Shown here: positions 48,364 through 59,873 of the stretch, piece after piece
Layout: every line of letters starts with the position of its first letter
How positions within the stretch are numbered: position 1 is the stretch's first letter
From: Trichoderma breve
Taxonomy: Eukaryota > Ascomycota > Sordariomycetes > Hypocreales > Hypocreaceae
Direction of reading: 5' to 3'
Assembly (NCBI RefSeq): GCF_028502605.1
Contig: NC_079234.1
Coordinates: forward strand, 5,394,001-5,458,000
Length of the DNA stretch: 64,000 nt
Program-made: the position numbers and the translations under genes
The notes under the pieces: model-generated
Told to the model about the DNA's origin: nothing
Seen by the model: the letters and a program-made list of their open reading frames with translations, nothing else
The model's database searches: none

Positions 48364-48960
48364 TCAGACCTTCTTGCCCATCTTGCCCGCGGCGTCCCGC
48401 TGGTTCTTCCTCATCTTCCTCTCGTTGCGCTGGATCTTTTCCTTTCGTTCCCTTCTGCCGTCTCCACGGATGCTGGTTCCCTCTTTGCGCTCGGCCTCCT
48501 TCTTCGCATCGACCTCGACGAGCCAGTCGTCCTCGCCCTTCTTGTTCAGGCCCTTGTACCCCCACTTGCGCTTCCACTCGCCCGACTCCTCGTCGTAGGC
48601 CAGGTTACGTCGTGCCTCCCTGGTCTTGGCCTTGATGCCCTTCTTGGCGGCGAAGCGCTCCCACTTGGTCGGGGGCTTGGGTTGGGGCACGGGCTTCTCG
48701 CGGGGGAGGCGGGTGGCGGGCTGGGGAAGCGTCAGGAGCACGCCGTCGGAGGTGGACTTGAGGGGGCAGGTGGTGAGCAGCTGGTTGATGAGCGACTGGG
48801 CGCCGTCGCGGGCGAGCTCGGCGAGGGACTGGTCGAGGCTGGAGTGGTTGAGAGTGACGGGGTTGGGGTCCTCGGCGAGGAGGTGGCCCAGGTCGAAGGT
48901 GTAGGGAGTGGGCTTTTCGACGACGACGGGCAGCTTCGGTTTTGAGATGGGGAGCGCCAT
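48364..48960 (-). CDS. RRS1: Ribosome biogenesis regulatory protein Rrs1
   Basis: Nucleolar assembly factor that with Rpf2 brings the 5S RNP into pre-60S ribosomes. It is a single exon of 198 residues, near the yeast length of 203. Conserved parts are visible in order: YTFDLGHLLAEDPNP near the start, LLTTCPLKSTSDGVLLTLPQP, LPREKPVPQPKPPTKWERFA, AKKGIKAKTREARRNLAYDE and EWKRKWGYKGLNK. The C-terminus is a long Lys/Arg/Glu-rich tail ending GKMGKKV. It is divergent from the mitochondrial ribosomal gene on its right. A longer minus-strand frame overlapping its start in another phase is spurious. Confidence 0.97.
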   Translation of the reverse strand: MALPISKPKLPVVVEKPTPYTFDLGHLLAEDPNPVTLNHSSLDQSLAELARDGAQSLINQLLTTCPLKSTSDGVLLTLPQPATRLPREKPVPQPKPPTKWERFAAKKGIKAKTREARRNLAYDEESGEWKRKWGYKGLNKKGEDDWLVEVDAKKEAERKEGTSIRGDGRRERKEKIQRNERKMRKNQRDAAGKMGKKV

Positions 48961-49537
48961 TGTGGGAGTTGTTATGTGTATTTGTTATGTGATTTGTCTT
49001 TGCCGAGGATCTTGATCGGAGAGTGAGTGAGATTGAGGCGACAAAATATGAAATTCGTCGCTTATTTGGTGGTGATGTCGTCGCAATGCACGAAAAAGAC
49101 TGGTGGTTGAATCTCACTTGAACCAACTTTTTTTTTTTTTTGTCCTGATAAGAACCGTTGATTGCTCGATAAAGCTTGCATGCATCGGATCAACGGCCAA
49201 CAAATTTTCCGGGGTTTGCTAGAAACTGCAATGAGCCGCTAGATCTTCAGAACCACAGGGTACCTTGTCAGGCTTGTATCTCTAGCGCAGCTTTTGCGGC
49301 GAGTGGTACGTTGGTGGTGTCCCCTCCACAGGTACATGCGACTTTGAGATTTTTGGCTCAAGTTTAGAAAACGAACCTCCAAAAAAAATAACGTGGGGGA
49401 ATATCACAAGAACAGCAACGCCGCCCGCCCATTCGGCCTCAATGCGGCCGACAGCCAACGATTGTACGAGTATATATACATAAGCGGTGCTTCAATTTCC
49501 CTCGCTTTCTCTTGATATCCGCAAAAATCCCATCATC
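48961..49537. promoter_or_regulatory. Divergent promoter region, RRS1 / mS29
   Basis: 577 bp shared by a cytosolic-ribosome assembly gene and a mitochondrial-ribosome gene. It contains a T15 run at 49126-49141, GGTACCTTG near 49259, CAGGTAC at 49329 and an A-rich run before AACGTGGG at 49382-49396. A TATATATA element near 49472 lies about 65 bp before the mS29 start. Confidence 0.65.
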
Positions 49538-50988
49538 ATGGCTTCCCTATCGCTGCGGACCCTCGTCAGGCCCGCGATCCCAGTGGCGCCTCGGATCCAG
49601 CCCATAATCGCAGCGTTTTCCACCACCAGCTTCCTCGCCGCCGGGCCCCCCGCGGTAAAGAGCCGCAAGGACCTCCCCAAGAAGACGAAGAAGACGTACA
49701 AGAAGAAGCAGAATATCGTTCCCGTCAAGAAGCCCCAGCCGGGCGAGCGCAAGGCCTTCCGCAAGCGCATCCAGCTCAGCAACAACAGCGCCCTGCCCGT
49801 GACGGGCATCGAGAGCCTCGAGGCGGCGACCATGGCTAGGGCGGAGAGCGGCGGCAAGATGTTTGCCGTGCCGGACCAGGTGGTGGACCAATTGAGGGCG
49901 TTGGAGGCGTTCAAGACGACACAGACGTGGAATCTGTTCCGGAAACCGCACGTGCTGGTGCGGAAAGAGACGGTGGAATTGATGAGCAAGCTGGAGGCGT
50001 CGGTGGAAAAGAAGGAAGCCTTTAAGTGTGTCCTGACGGGCAGTGCGCTTTCGGGGAAGAGCTTGACGCTGCTTCAGGCCATGTCGTATGCGCTGCTGAA
50101 CGAGTGGGTGGTGATTCACATTCCTGAAGGTATGTATATCTCGAAACAAACTGACTCTGGCGTTGTTGATGTAAAAATCATGTTGCTAACTAACTTGGTG
50201 AAATTTCAGGTCAAGATCTTACAAACGGAAACACAGAGTTTTCTCCTGTCCCTGACACAGAGCCCATGCAGTTCACCCAGCCCGTGTACTGCCTGAAGCT
50301 GCTCCAAAACATCTACAAGGCCAACAAGGCCGTCCTCGAGAAGACCCCCGTCAAGATGGACTGGTCCCGCCTCACAAGCCTCAAGCAGGGCGCCACGCTC
50401 GCCGACCTGGCCCTCAGCGCAAAGGAGAGCGAGTTCGCCTGGCCCACGCTGTCGGCCCTGTGGACGGAGCTCACCCAGCCGGGCCAGCCCCCCGTGCTCT
50501 TCGCCCTCGACGGCCTCGCCCACATCAACAAGGTCAGCGCCTACCGCGACCCGTCGTTCAACACCGTGCACGCCCACGAGCTGCTCCTCGTGCGCACCTT
50601 TGTCGACGCCCTGTCCGGCAAGACTCAGCTCCCCAACGGCGGCGCCGTCATCGCCGCCACGTCGGAGAACAACACCCACTACCACCCGTCGCAGGAGCTC
50701 GTCTTGTCGCAGCTGGAGGCCGGCCAGGCTGGGCGCGAGGTGCCCAAGCCCAACGCCTACGAGAAGAAGTACGACGACCGGGTCTACGACGCTCTCAAGA
50801 ACAGCCAGGTCATCCGCCTCGAGGGCGTTTCTAAGGACGAGGCGAGAGTGCTGATGGAGTACTGGGGCGCCAGCGGGATGTTGCGCAGCGTGCTTGATTC
50901 GAGGGCCGTGGCGGAGAAGTGGGCTTTGGGAGGACATGGCATTGTAGGCGAGATGGAGAGGGCTTCACTGATGACGATGAGGATGTAA
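49538..50988 (+). CDS. RSM23: Mitochondrial small ribosomal subunit protein mS29 (Rsm23/DAP3)
   Basis: GTP-binding component of the mitochondrial small subunit. Exons are 49538-50129 and 50210-50988 (GTATGT...TTTCAG), giving 456 residues. The N-terminus (MASLSLRTLVRPAIPVAPRI) is Arg-rich and lacks acidic residues, as expected of a mitochondrial presequence, and a strongly basic KKTKKTYKKK segment follows. The DAP3 family P-loop reads GSALSGKSLTLL (Lys about 174). WVVIHIPEGQDLTNGN spans the intron, and a Walker B-like VLFALDGLAHI follows. The C-terminal MEYWGASGMLR is a usual mS29 ending block. The ATG at 49538 follows TCATC and is the second in frame; the earlier in-frame codon at 49487 is not ATG. 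Confidence 0.96.
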
Positions 50989-51433
50989 AGGTAACCAAAA
51001 TAAAAAAAAGGGGGAATAGTAAGAAGTTAAGCATGGGAGGGAGGGCTGATGAATGAATGAGACAAGAAAAGGGGTGGAAAACATCGTTGTATGAATATGT
51101 ATTATATATTATGCCGCCCTTAGAATCTCACCAAATACCGATCAACGTTGATGATCTAACAGAGAAAAGACATACGCATGCTGATATTTCATCGATATGC
51201 AGCTCATTGAACGCATTAGTACTACATGATTTCTTCTTCTCATTTAGTTTCTGACAAGATCTAGTCGCAAGTCTACCAAATGCACTTCATCTTTCTTTCT
51301 CTTGCACCCTTCCAAATTATCAGGGTGTCCAAAACAATAAAACGCCAAACCGGTTACAAGAGTCCAACAATTTCCTCGCTTTTCCCTACTGAACAAGCCA
51401 TCCATCCCTATTCGATTACGCTGTGCTCTGCCC
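50989..51433. other. Convergent intergenic region mS29 / MCM7
   Basis: Short 3' region between convergent genes, AT-rich. No gene or repeat is seen. Confidence 0.7.
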
Positions 51434-54139
51434 CTACTCTTCCATGCTGTCTTCTCTGTCATCATCTGCAGTGACAAAGACTAGTCTTGAGCCGCCGCCA
51501 GCAGTTTGCCAAACCTGAAAAAAAGAATGTTAGCATGTGATAATATAAGAGAGAAGGAAATATGGCGTTGGTTAAAGCACTTACGTCCAAAGTTGTGTAC
51601 TCTTCCAAGGCATTCAGCCACTGGTCCTCTGTGAAGCCCTTAGCAATCACACGCTCCTTGACCTTCCTCATGCTGAGCTCCACGCCCAGTTCGTCGTCCT
51701 CATCTGCATCATCTGGACGGCAAGCACCTGAATCGGCCAAGGCCTTGACGAGGTTGTAGATCCTGCTGCTGGCGTTGAGGCCGCGTCGAGGACCACCAGC
51801 ATCAGTGTTCAGACTCTCTTTACTGGCTTCGACTAGTCGCAGGGCCTCATCAACATCGTCTTGGGTGACTTGGTTGCTGAAACGGAGACGAGCAAGGGCC
51901 TGCGCCAGACGGACCACACCGAGCAAGGTACGGGGTGTGGTATGTGTAAACTGCTTGCCCTTCTTCTCTGCTCGCTGCTGCTGGTCTCGCAGACGGACGT
52001 ACGTCTTAATCATGTACTCGGAGACCGATTCGGGCACGATTGGTCGATATGTTCGGGCCTGGGCGACGTAGGATCGCACTTCATGCGGGGAGAAGACCAC
52101 ATTGTCGGTGCCAAGATCGGGGTGTCGGCTGTTCATGTGCACGTAAGTGACGTGCTTGGCAAGCTGTTCGTCTGTGTCTCGTGTGGGGGTATCGAGGAGC
52201 AGGAAAAGGATGTCGAAACGGGACAGGAGAGCAGCGGGCAGGTTGATGTTCTCGACGGGTGAGATGCGTGGGTTGTATCGGCCGTAGACCGGGTTAGCAG
52301 CTGCAAGGATGGATGTACGGGCGTTGAGACTCGTGGAGATGCCGGCCTTTGAGATGGAAATGGTTTGCTGTTCCATAACTTCGTGGATGGCAGTTCGATC
52401 ATTCTCGTCCATCTTGTCGAATTCGTCGATACAGCAGATGCCGTTATCGGCCAGCACAAGCGCACCACCCTCCAGAACCATCTCGTCTGTGACGGGGTCT
52501 CGCATGACGGCGGCAGTAAGACCGACACCACTGCTTCCACGACCCGAGGTATAGACACCACGGGGGGCAACCTTTGAGATGTACTTGAGCATCTGCGATT
52601 TGGCAACACCAGGATCACCCATCAGGCAAATATTGATGTCACCACGAATCTTCATGCCGTCACCCATTTCCTTGTTGACACCACCAATGAGCAAAAGCAA
52701 AAGAGCCTTCTTGACATCCAGGTGGCCAAAGATTTCCGGGGCAATGGACTTGGCGAGCAGCTCGTAGACTTGGCCGGACTGTCGGTATCGATCGATTCTT
52801 CGGACAAGCTGTGCATCAACAATCATCTCGCTGTAGGCCTTTTTGTGCTGGTGAATATGATGGGCCTCGAGATATGTGTCAGTCAAGAGACCAGCCCTCA
52901 TCGCCTTGAAGCCTGTGTAGGGCGTGGGCAAGAAGATGCCAGAGATGTCAACCACATCACCGGGGTTGACTTTTCGGACAAGACTGCCAAAGCAGTGAAC
53001 GGTGAGAGAGCGCGGAATCTGGCCGATGGGAACCTGCTCAGCCAGCTCCTGAACCTTGACCTCCTGGAAGGGCAAGAACTTGGACGCTCTGGAGGAGGGG
53101 TGCAGCTGACCCTTTGCCTGGTTCTTTTTGCAATCGGATGAAGGGCACATGGTCAAAGGTCCATACTGCTTATCAGAAATGGGCTGGAAGATTTCGCAGC
53201 CGCAGCGATCGCACGTGTACGCGCTGACTTGAACAATCGGCTTGACGTCGGAAACACGCGTGGCAATGGCTCGGATGGTGATGAGGTGGCCAAGGTGCTC
53301 GCCTCGAACATGTCGCACGGCCAGCGCCTTTGAGGCACCTTCTTCTGTTCCTGTTCGGGGCTTGAAGACGAGGGTGTACCGACGGGTTAGCTCAGCTGGG
53401 AACTTGTCTTCGGCGGTAGTTGGATCTCTCTCTGCTAGGTCATCGAGCTCTCGATTTCTAGCCTGTCGCCGGGCCATCAACACGTCTAGAACGTCATCTT
53501 TGAAGCTATTAGTCCAGTTAGCCATTTACTTCTCCTGTCTTTTCCTTTCCACAAATTGTTTGCTCGCCAGCAAGAGTGTTTCGTACTTGACTTCTTCGCT
53601 AGGCTGGGGCAGGACATTGTCTACTGCCCTGGCCATGATCTCGACGTAGTGCTTCGTGTTCATCTCAATTGAGTCCACAAGCTTCATCGACTCGTCCGTT
53701 TGCCCCTCCCACTAACTGCAGTCAGCACCTGTGCGTTTCGCAAACCGCTTCCTGCTCCAACTCACAGTAGCTAGATCGTCCAGATCGATGGCGAATTCGT
53801 CAATCTTGCGGTCTGCAAGCAATTGCAGCATGTCGTTGTACTTGTGCTGGGGTGTTTTCCTCTTGGCCCGCTCCTCCTGGCGACGCTGGCGAGTCTGGTC
53901 GTCCTCGTCCATGAGATCATCCTCGTCGCTGAGATCATCTTCGCCAATTGTAATGTTACCGAGGGCAGTGGTGAGGGTATGCTCGGGCGATGTCTTGAAG
54001 TCCTTGAGAAAAGATTCGAACGCCGCTGCACAAAGATTTAGCTTAGCGTTTGTTTGCTCTCCACCAGATGAACCAGAATTGAAGTCTTACACTGCTGAGT
54101 TTCGTAGTTGACGGGCGCCTTGAACTCGCGGAGCGCCAT
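51434..54139 (-). CDS. MCM7: MCM complex subunit Mcm7, replicative helicase
   Basis: Subunit of the hexameric Mcm2-7 helicase loaded at origins. Minus-strand exons are 54139-54091, 54025-53766, 53711-53530, 53457-51585 and 51514-51434, giving 814 residues. The zinc-binding module is [11 protein letters not shown]...CPSSDC, Walker A is GDPGVAKSQ (Gly about 444), the Walker B region reads CCIDEFDKM, and the arginine finger is in LLSRFDILF. The C-terminus is on a short last exon that starts VWQTAGGG and ends EDSMEE. Intron 3 (53529-53458, 72 nt, GTAAAT...GCTAG) is a multiple of three and carries an in-frame TAA; removing it joins RQEK to NRELDD. The MANWTN frame often predicted here is an artefact of missing that intron. 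Confidence 0.96.
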
Positions 54140-54746
54140 TTTGCGTGATGATGCCCAAACGCCAAAACGAGGGGATTCGATTCAGGCTGTTGCGATGGGG
54201 GGAAAGAGAAAAGAACGGCGAGGGACGGAAATCGCAGCAAGAGACAACAAATGCGATGCGATGCACAAATTGGTGGGCTGGGAAACCAACTTGCAGGGAT
54301 GCGTGTGTGGGTTAGTAAGGAGTTGGGAAATGCTGCTAGCCTCGAGAGCTCTCGAAAAAGCTGGGCGGTTGACACGAGACAGACGCGCGACGCGTCTAAC
54401 GGCGTCAAAAGCCAATTAAGAGGTACGTACTGCACACAAGCCACAGTGGCTAAGGTATGCGGAGCTCAGTCACTGCTAGAGTTGCAGCTTTCAGCTTTCA
54501 GCTTGCTCCAGAGAAGGGCAAGCCACGATACATGCATGTACCCCAGCCCCAGATGCGATTCAGTAGCCTCGGGAGGTATTCCCTTGGTAGCGCCGGCCGC
54601 TCGGCACGTGAGCCTTGCCTCGGCATAGCAACCGGCCGGCTCCATAAGTTCCAGGAACGCGGAATAGCATCGCCATCTTGCAGCCGAACTTGCGCCCGGA
54701 TTCTGTTCTGACGAGACAAGACAGACTTGCATTCAATTTCCCAGAC
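54140..54746. promoter_or_regulatory. Divergent promoter region, MCM7 / PEX1
   Basis: 607 bp between two divergent start codons. ACGCGTC/GACGCG-type words lie at about 54385-54400 (CAGACGCGCGACGCGTCTAACG), which resemble the MluI cell-cycle box (ACGCGT) used by MBF for S-phase genes in yeasts. No gene is seen. Confidence 0.6.
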
Positions 54747-57700
54747 ATGGCTCCCAGAAGGAATGCGCAGTCTACCGCTGCTGAGCTGTCGCTCGTGCAT
54801 CTGAAGAACTGTCTCGTCAATCTGCCTACATCGTTGGTTACCCTGCTGGTCAACGTAAACACTGTACGTCACCGAGAGCGCTACTCCTTTCCACCTGCTC
54901 AATGCTGCTGATCTTGAGTGCATTGTGCGACTAAACTAATCCTCCTATTTCTTCCATAGCCCGCCCAGAATGTCGTTGTCGAACTCACATACCGACCGGC
55001 TCCATCCAGTGGGCAGACCGGAGCCCCCAAGGAGCAATCCGTCTTCGTTGGGTGGACGGGAATGCCGAGCAAGAGGAGAGCTGCTCAGCTGGTAGGACGT
55101 GACGGACTGACCAGCTCGCGCGGCTCATCGCGAGATCAAGAGATTCAATTAGTCGAAATAGACGCGACCTTCGCAAACACCCTCGGCCTGACAGATGGTG
55201 AAAAAGTCATGGCCACCGTCCACGTCGACCCTCCGCTGGCACACACCATCAACATCGAGCCGCTGACGCCTGAAGACTGGGAAATCATAGAACTACACGC
55301 AACGTTCCTCGAGCTTAACCTGCAGTCCCAGATACGAGCGCTTCCCAACCCGGCATATGTCCCTACCGGCGGTGCTGCAGTCCCGGCGCACCCATTGACT
55401 CTGCATCTATCACCGACGTCGACAGCAGTCATAAAGATCATGTCTCTCGAACCCGCACCAGCAGCCGATGTGGCTTTCGTGAAGCTCTCCCCCAATGCCG
55501 AAGTCATCGTCGCGCCGAAAACGAGAGCCAAGGCCTCGCAAAACAGTGGTGACCATCGAAGCGTCGCGAGCACATCAAAGTCCAAACGAAGCGGGGCCAG
55601 CACCATTCGAAGACGAAGCGCCAGGGAGGAGAAGAGGCCGTCTTTGCTGCTCCGTGCCATCGACAGGGCTGCCTGCAACGAATGGTTCGATGAGGGCATT
55701 GCAGAGCCCGGCCTCTGTGTCTGGATTGATCGTGACTATATTCTGTCCAACGATTTCAGGGGCATCAACTACGTCGTGGTGGATGTTCTCAAGCCTGCGG
55801 GACTGCAGAAACCACAGCCCGAAGACGGATCCGCAGCAGTTGCGAGCAATGCATCATCCAAGATTGTTGCCAAGCTGAAGCCATGGGACGATCCGCCCAA
55901 TGGCCAGGCGGCGGCATTGTCAGCGGCTTTGTGCGCTGCGCTTGGGTGCACAGGTATCGTTGGCGGTATTGTCAAGATCCAAGCCGCCCCTCAGCCTCTC
56001 CCTCGTGGAGCCGTCCAGCAAATCAAAGTCTTTCCCTTTGCAGCAGGCTCAAAGGCGCCCGAGGGCCTGAGATTTGGAATTGAGACGAAGGCAGAGAAGG
56101 AAGAGTCCACCAAAAGATTTAAGCACATCTACTCTGGGCCAAAGGGATCCGAGGGGCTTTTGCAAGGACCCATAACCGACGGCATCGTGGTTGATCTGTA
56201 TGACGGCCTAGAGGCTCCGCAGGGATGGGAAGGAGGCATCATTAAGTTTGAGTACAGCTCAGATGTTGCATCACAAGAGCAGAACAAGGACGCAGCTCTC
56301 TGGCTGGCCGGCTTGGATCCGAAAATACCCATCGACTTTCAACAACCAGTACCACGACCTCCTTGGATTTCCGAGACGGACCTATTTGAATTGCAGCCGT
56401 CTCACGACTCATTACTGGTCGGCATCGACTCGCTACTCGCAAATCTGCAGTCACACCTTGCTCACATGTCTTCTGTCTTGCTCACTGGAACAAAGGGCTC
56501 CGGCAAGACATCTGTCGCTAGGTATCTCGCCAGCCGACTTCGTGAAGAGGCACTATTTTATACCATCTACTTTTCCTGCCGTAAGCTAGTGACCGACGAG
56601 GCGAGAATATCCACTATCAAAGAAACTCTTAACCGCATATTCATGCTGGCTAGCTGGGGCGCAAGGCTGGGCGGCAAAGCGATTGTTGTTCTTGACGACC
56701 TGGACAAGCTGAGTCCAGTGGAGACAGAGCTTCAGGTTGGAAACGACAATGGACGAAGCCGTCAAGTCAGTGAAACTATTCGATCTGTCGTGCGGCAGTA
56801 TTGCACCAAAGACAGCGGTGTCGCGTTGCTGGCAACGGCAGAGGGCAAGGACACCCTCAACAGCGTTGTCGTCAGTGGCCACGTCGTCCGCGAGATCATC
56901 GAGCTAAAGGCCCCTGACAAGGATGGACGGCGGAAAATTATGGAGGCCATTGTTCGGCAGAATGCCGTGGCTCAGGATGAGGCTTCGGGACAGGTGAGCG
57001 ACGGTAGTCGGCCGACGACTGCCAACGGCACGGAGAATTCTGAGGAAGCGAGCGACTGGCTTCATGGGCATGGTTCGGCTGCCAATGGCCACGAAGACGG
57101 GTCGTCGAGCAAACCCGGCGGCTTCATACTGGATTCAGACCTGGACTTTCTCGACATTGCCGGCTTGACTGACGGATACTTGCCCGGTGATTTGACGGTT
57201 CTCATCTCCAGAGCTCGAAATGAGGCAATCATTCGATCCATTAGCTTGACTCCCGAAGACACTATTGGAGCAGTTCATCTTAGCCGTCAGGATTTCGACA
57301 AGGCCATTAAGGGGTTCACGCCGGCGTCCTTGCGCAACGTATCTCTGCAAAGCTCGACGACCACATTCAAGTCCATCGGCGGCCTGCAGGAGACACGCCA
57401 AGTCCTCCTCGAGACGCTGCAGTACCCGACAAAGTATGCTCCAATCTTCTCCCAGTGTCCTCTGCGGCTCCGATCTGGCCTGCTTCTGTACGGGTTCCCC
57501 GGCTGCGGCAAGACGCTCCTGGCGAGTGCGGTCGCGGGAGAATGCGGCCTCAACTTTATCAGTGTCAAGGGTCCTGAGATTCTCAACAAGTACATTGGTG
57601 CGTCAGAAAAGAGCGTGCGAGATCTCTTTGACCGAGCGTCAGCCGCCAAGCCTTGCGTCCTGTTCTTCGATGAATTCGACTCTATTGCGCCGAAGCGTGG

Positions 57701-58505
57701 GCATGATTCGACTGGTGTGACGGATCGTGTGGTCAACCAGCTGCTGACGCAGATGGATGGTGCTGAAGGCTTGTCTGGCGTGTACGTCCTGGCAGCCACA
57801 TCGCGACCCGACCTGATCGATCCGGCGCTGCTGCGTCCCGGTCGTCTCGACAAGTCGCTGCTGTGTGATATGCCATCGCTCGACGACCGAGTGGACATTA
57901 TCAAGGCGATGCTACAAAAAGTCCGGCTATCGAGCGAGCTGACCGAGTCAGAAGAGGCGCTGAGATCGATTGCCCAGAAGACAGAGGGATATTCGGGTGC
58001 CGACTTGCAGGCACTGGTTTCAAACGCCCAGCTCGAGGCCATCCACGACGTGCTGGGAGATATCAACAGTCCGGCATCTACGACCAAACGTGGCAAGGAC
58101 AGCAAGGGCGCATCGTCTGCTACCAGTTTCGTGCAGTTCCGCTACGGCGCCGACGACGAGACGGCGGCTCCGGTGGCAGCTAAGAGCAGATCTGCCGCGT
58201 TAGTCGAAAATGCCGCCATCATGTCCAAGCTGGAGCAGATCAAAGTAGCCCGACGAAAGGCCAAGGAAGCTCGTAGAGGTCCCGGCGTCGACGAGGCCGA
58301 GGGCAAGGAGTCGGCCGACCAGCGAGAGGTGGTAGTCGGCTGGTCCCACCTCACAAAGGCTCTGGAGAGCACCAGAGCGAGTATCGGCAAGGACGAGAAG
58401 GCGAGGCTTCAAAAGATTTATCACGAGTTTGTGGTGGGCCGGAGTGGGCAGATGAAGGACGGGCAGGGGAGCATGGAGATTGGGGGCAGGAGTAGCTTGA
58501 TGTAA
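54747..58505 (+). CDS. PEX1: Peroxisomal AAA-ATPase Pex1
   Basis: With Pex6 it forms the hexameric motor at the peroxisome membrane that extracts ubiquitinated Pex5 for recycling. Exons are 54747-54863 and 54960-58505, giving 1220 residues. The N-terminus matches the Pex1 double-psi domain (LVHLKNCLVNLPTSLV, FVGWTGM, EIDATFANTLGLTDGEKV, LTPEDWEIIELHATFLE). The D1 ATPase Walker A is GTKGSGKTS (Lys about 555). D2 has YGFPGCGKTLLASAVAG (Lys about 890), LFFDEFDSIAPKRGHD and ATSRPDLIDPALLRPGRLD, all intact. A Ser/Asn/Gly-rich insertion lies between D1 and the lid (about residues 715-760). Divergent from MCM7. Confidence 0.97.
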
Positions 58506-58751
58506 AGAAGAAGAGGGGGGTTTGTGTATATAAAATAGAACATATGGCATGAAGGTGGTGAGAGTGACATCTCAAGCTATCATTCGAGGATATAATGGCG
58601 ATGGATAGATATATAATAGTTTTTTAATGAGCATGGGGGAGATGGTCAGCATTTGCAAATGACGGCGAAATAGTGATCCAGCTTTCTGCTATCGTTCCTT
58701 TTTTCTTTCTTTCTAGAGCAGCAACAGACTTCTTGCGCCAGAATCACCGCT

Positions 58752-59873
58752 CTATTGCTTTGAATCCTTAGCAATCAACTCCCTAACCAACCTCAAAATC
58801 TCCCCGTGAACACTCTCCGGGGCAGCCACAAGCCCCCAGTTCGCCGCCAACGTCCTGCCCGCCCCGAAATCAATGTCCTTGCCCTCCAGATCCGTCACTT
58901 TACCGCCCATCTCCGTGTAAAGCAGCTGCGAGCCGGCATGATCCCAGACGTACGCACGAGAAGGATCGCCGCGAGCACCAACGGGCACGCGAATCATGAT
59001 GTGCTTCCCCTCCTCTCCCTCGCCGAGCATCAGCGCTCCGTACCGCACGTGTGAAGACCACAGATCGATGCCGGGGAAGGGCAGCCCGCCAAGTTGTTTC
59101 GCTAGAGCCTCTGCAATGTCCAGACGAGACGACTTGCTGGCCAGACAGTCCACGAGGCGCAGGTCAGCGAGACTCGTCGGCGTAGTAAGGAAGCGGTCCA
59201 GCTTTCTGGATGGCCCGAGATGGTACTCCGTCGACAGCTTGCGGTAGTCGGTGCCCTCGCCGCGGATGGTCGACAGCATGACGCCGCAGCCGGAAGTGTC
59301 CACGCGCGTCTCGGCCACCACGCCGTCGTCGAGGCTGAGGTTCGGATAGCACACGACGCTCAGCACCTCCTTGCCGTCTTCAACCAGCGCCAGCGAAATG
59401 GCGTACTGCTGGCCCTTGAGAAACGTAGCCGTGCCATCAACAGGATCCATGACCCAATACCTCCCCTTCGGCCCCGGCGTCCCGCGTCCAGCCAAATCCA
59501 GCAAATCCAGCATCTCAGCCTGCGACATGACGCCCGGCAACCTCGTCACACCCAAATCCTCACTAGCATTAATCGCCTCATGCTTTGCAAACTCGTCGCC
59601 AATCTCCCGCACAAGCTCAAACACCGTCTTCGCCAGCGCCTCGTCCTTGCGCAGCGTCTCCGCGTCTTCCTCGCCCACGTAGCCGTCCAAGGGAAACAGC
59701 TCGTGCAGAGCCGCCATGATGAGCGCCTGGGCGCCAAAGTCGGCCATGGTCACGGGTGTCGCATCATGTTTGGAAATTTCCGTGACGGCCGAGATGACTC
59801 TTCTGGTCAGCAGGGCGGCGCGCAGGACGGTGAGCTCGGCGAAGTGTTTGGTGAAGGGGAGAGGAAGAGACAT
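58752..59873 (-). CDS. MET22: 3'(2'),5'-bisphosphate nucleotidase (Met22/Hal2 type)
   Basis: Mg-dependent, Li/Na-sensitive phosphatase that removes the 3'-phosphate of PAP from sulfate assimilation. Toxic PAP otherwise inhibits exoribonucleases. It is a single exon of 373 residues from the ATG at 59873 (MSLPLPFTKH). Inositol-monophosphatase-fold motifs are complete: TMADFGAQA, GEEDAETLR, the metal-binding WVMDPVDGTATF (Asp143, Asp146) and YVWDHAGSQLLYTEMGG. An in-frame ATG 52 codons upstream (60029) would add an extension rich in Ser, Leu, Phe and Arg/Lys, discussed in the findings. The orientation is tail to tail with PEX1, with 246 bp between stop codons. Confidence 0.96.
   Translation of the reverse strand: MSLPLPFTKHFAELTVLRAALLTRRVISAVTEISKHDATPVTMADFGAQALIMAALHELFPLDGYVGEEDAETLRKDEALAKTVFELVREIGDEFAKHEAINASEDLGVTRLPGVMSQAEMLDLLDLAGRGTPGPKGRYWVMDPVDGTATFLKGQQYAISLALVEDGKEVLSVVCYPNLSLDDGVVAETRVDTSGCGVMLSTIRGEGTDYRKLSTEYHLGPSRKLDRFLTTPTSLADLRLVDCLASKSSRLDIAEALAKQLGGLPFPGIDLWSSHVRYGALMLGEGEEGKHIMIRVPVGARGDPSRAYVWDHAGSQLLYTEMGGKVTDLEGKDIDFGAGRTLAANWGLVAAPESVHGEILRLVRELIAKDSKQ

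Noticed and set aside
48605..49126. 173-codon minus frame overlapping RRS1
   Set aside because: It is an out-of-frame shadow of RRS1, rich in Arg/Pro/His as expected for a shifted GC-rich frame.
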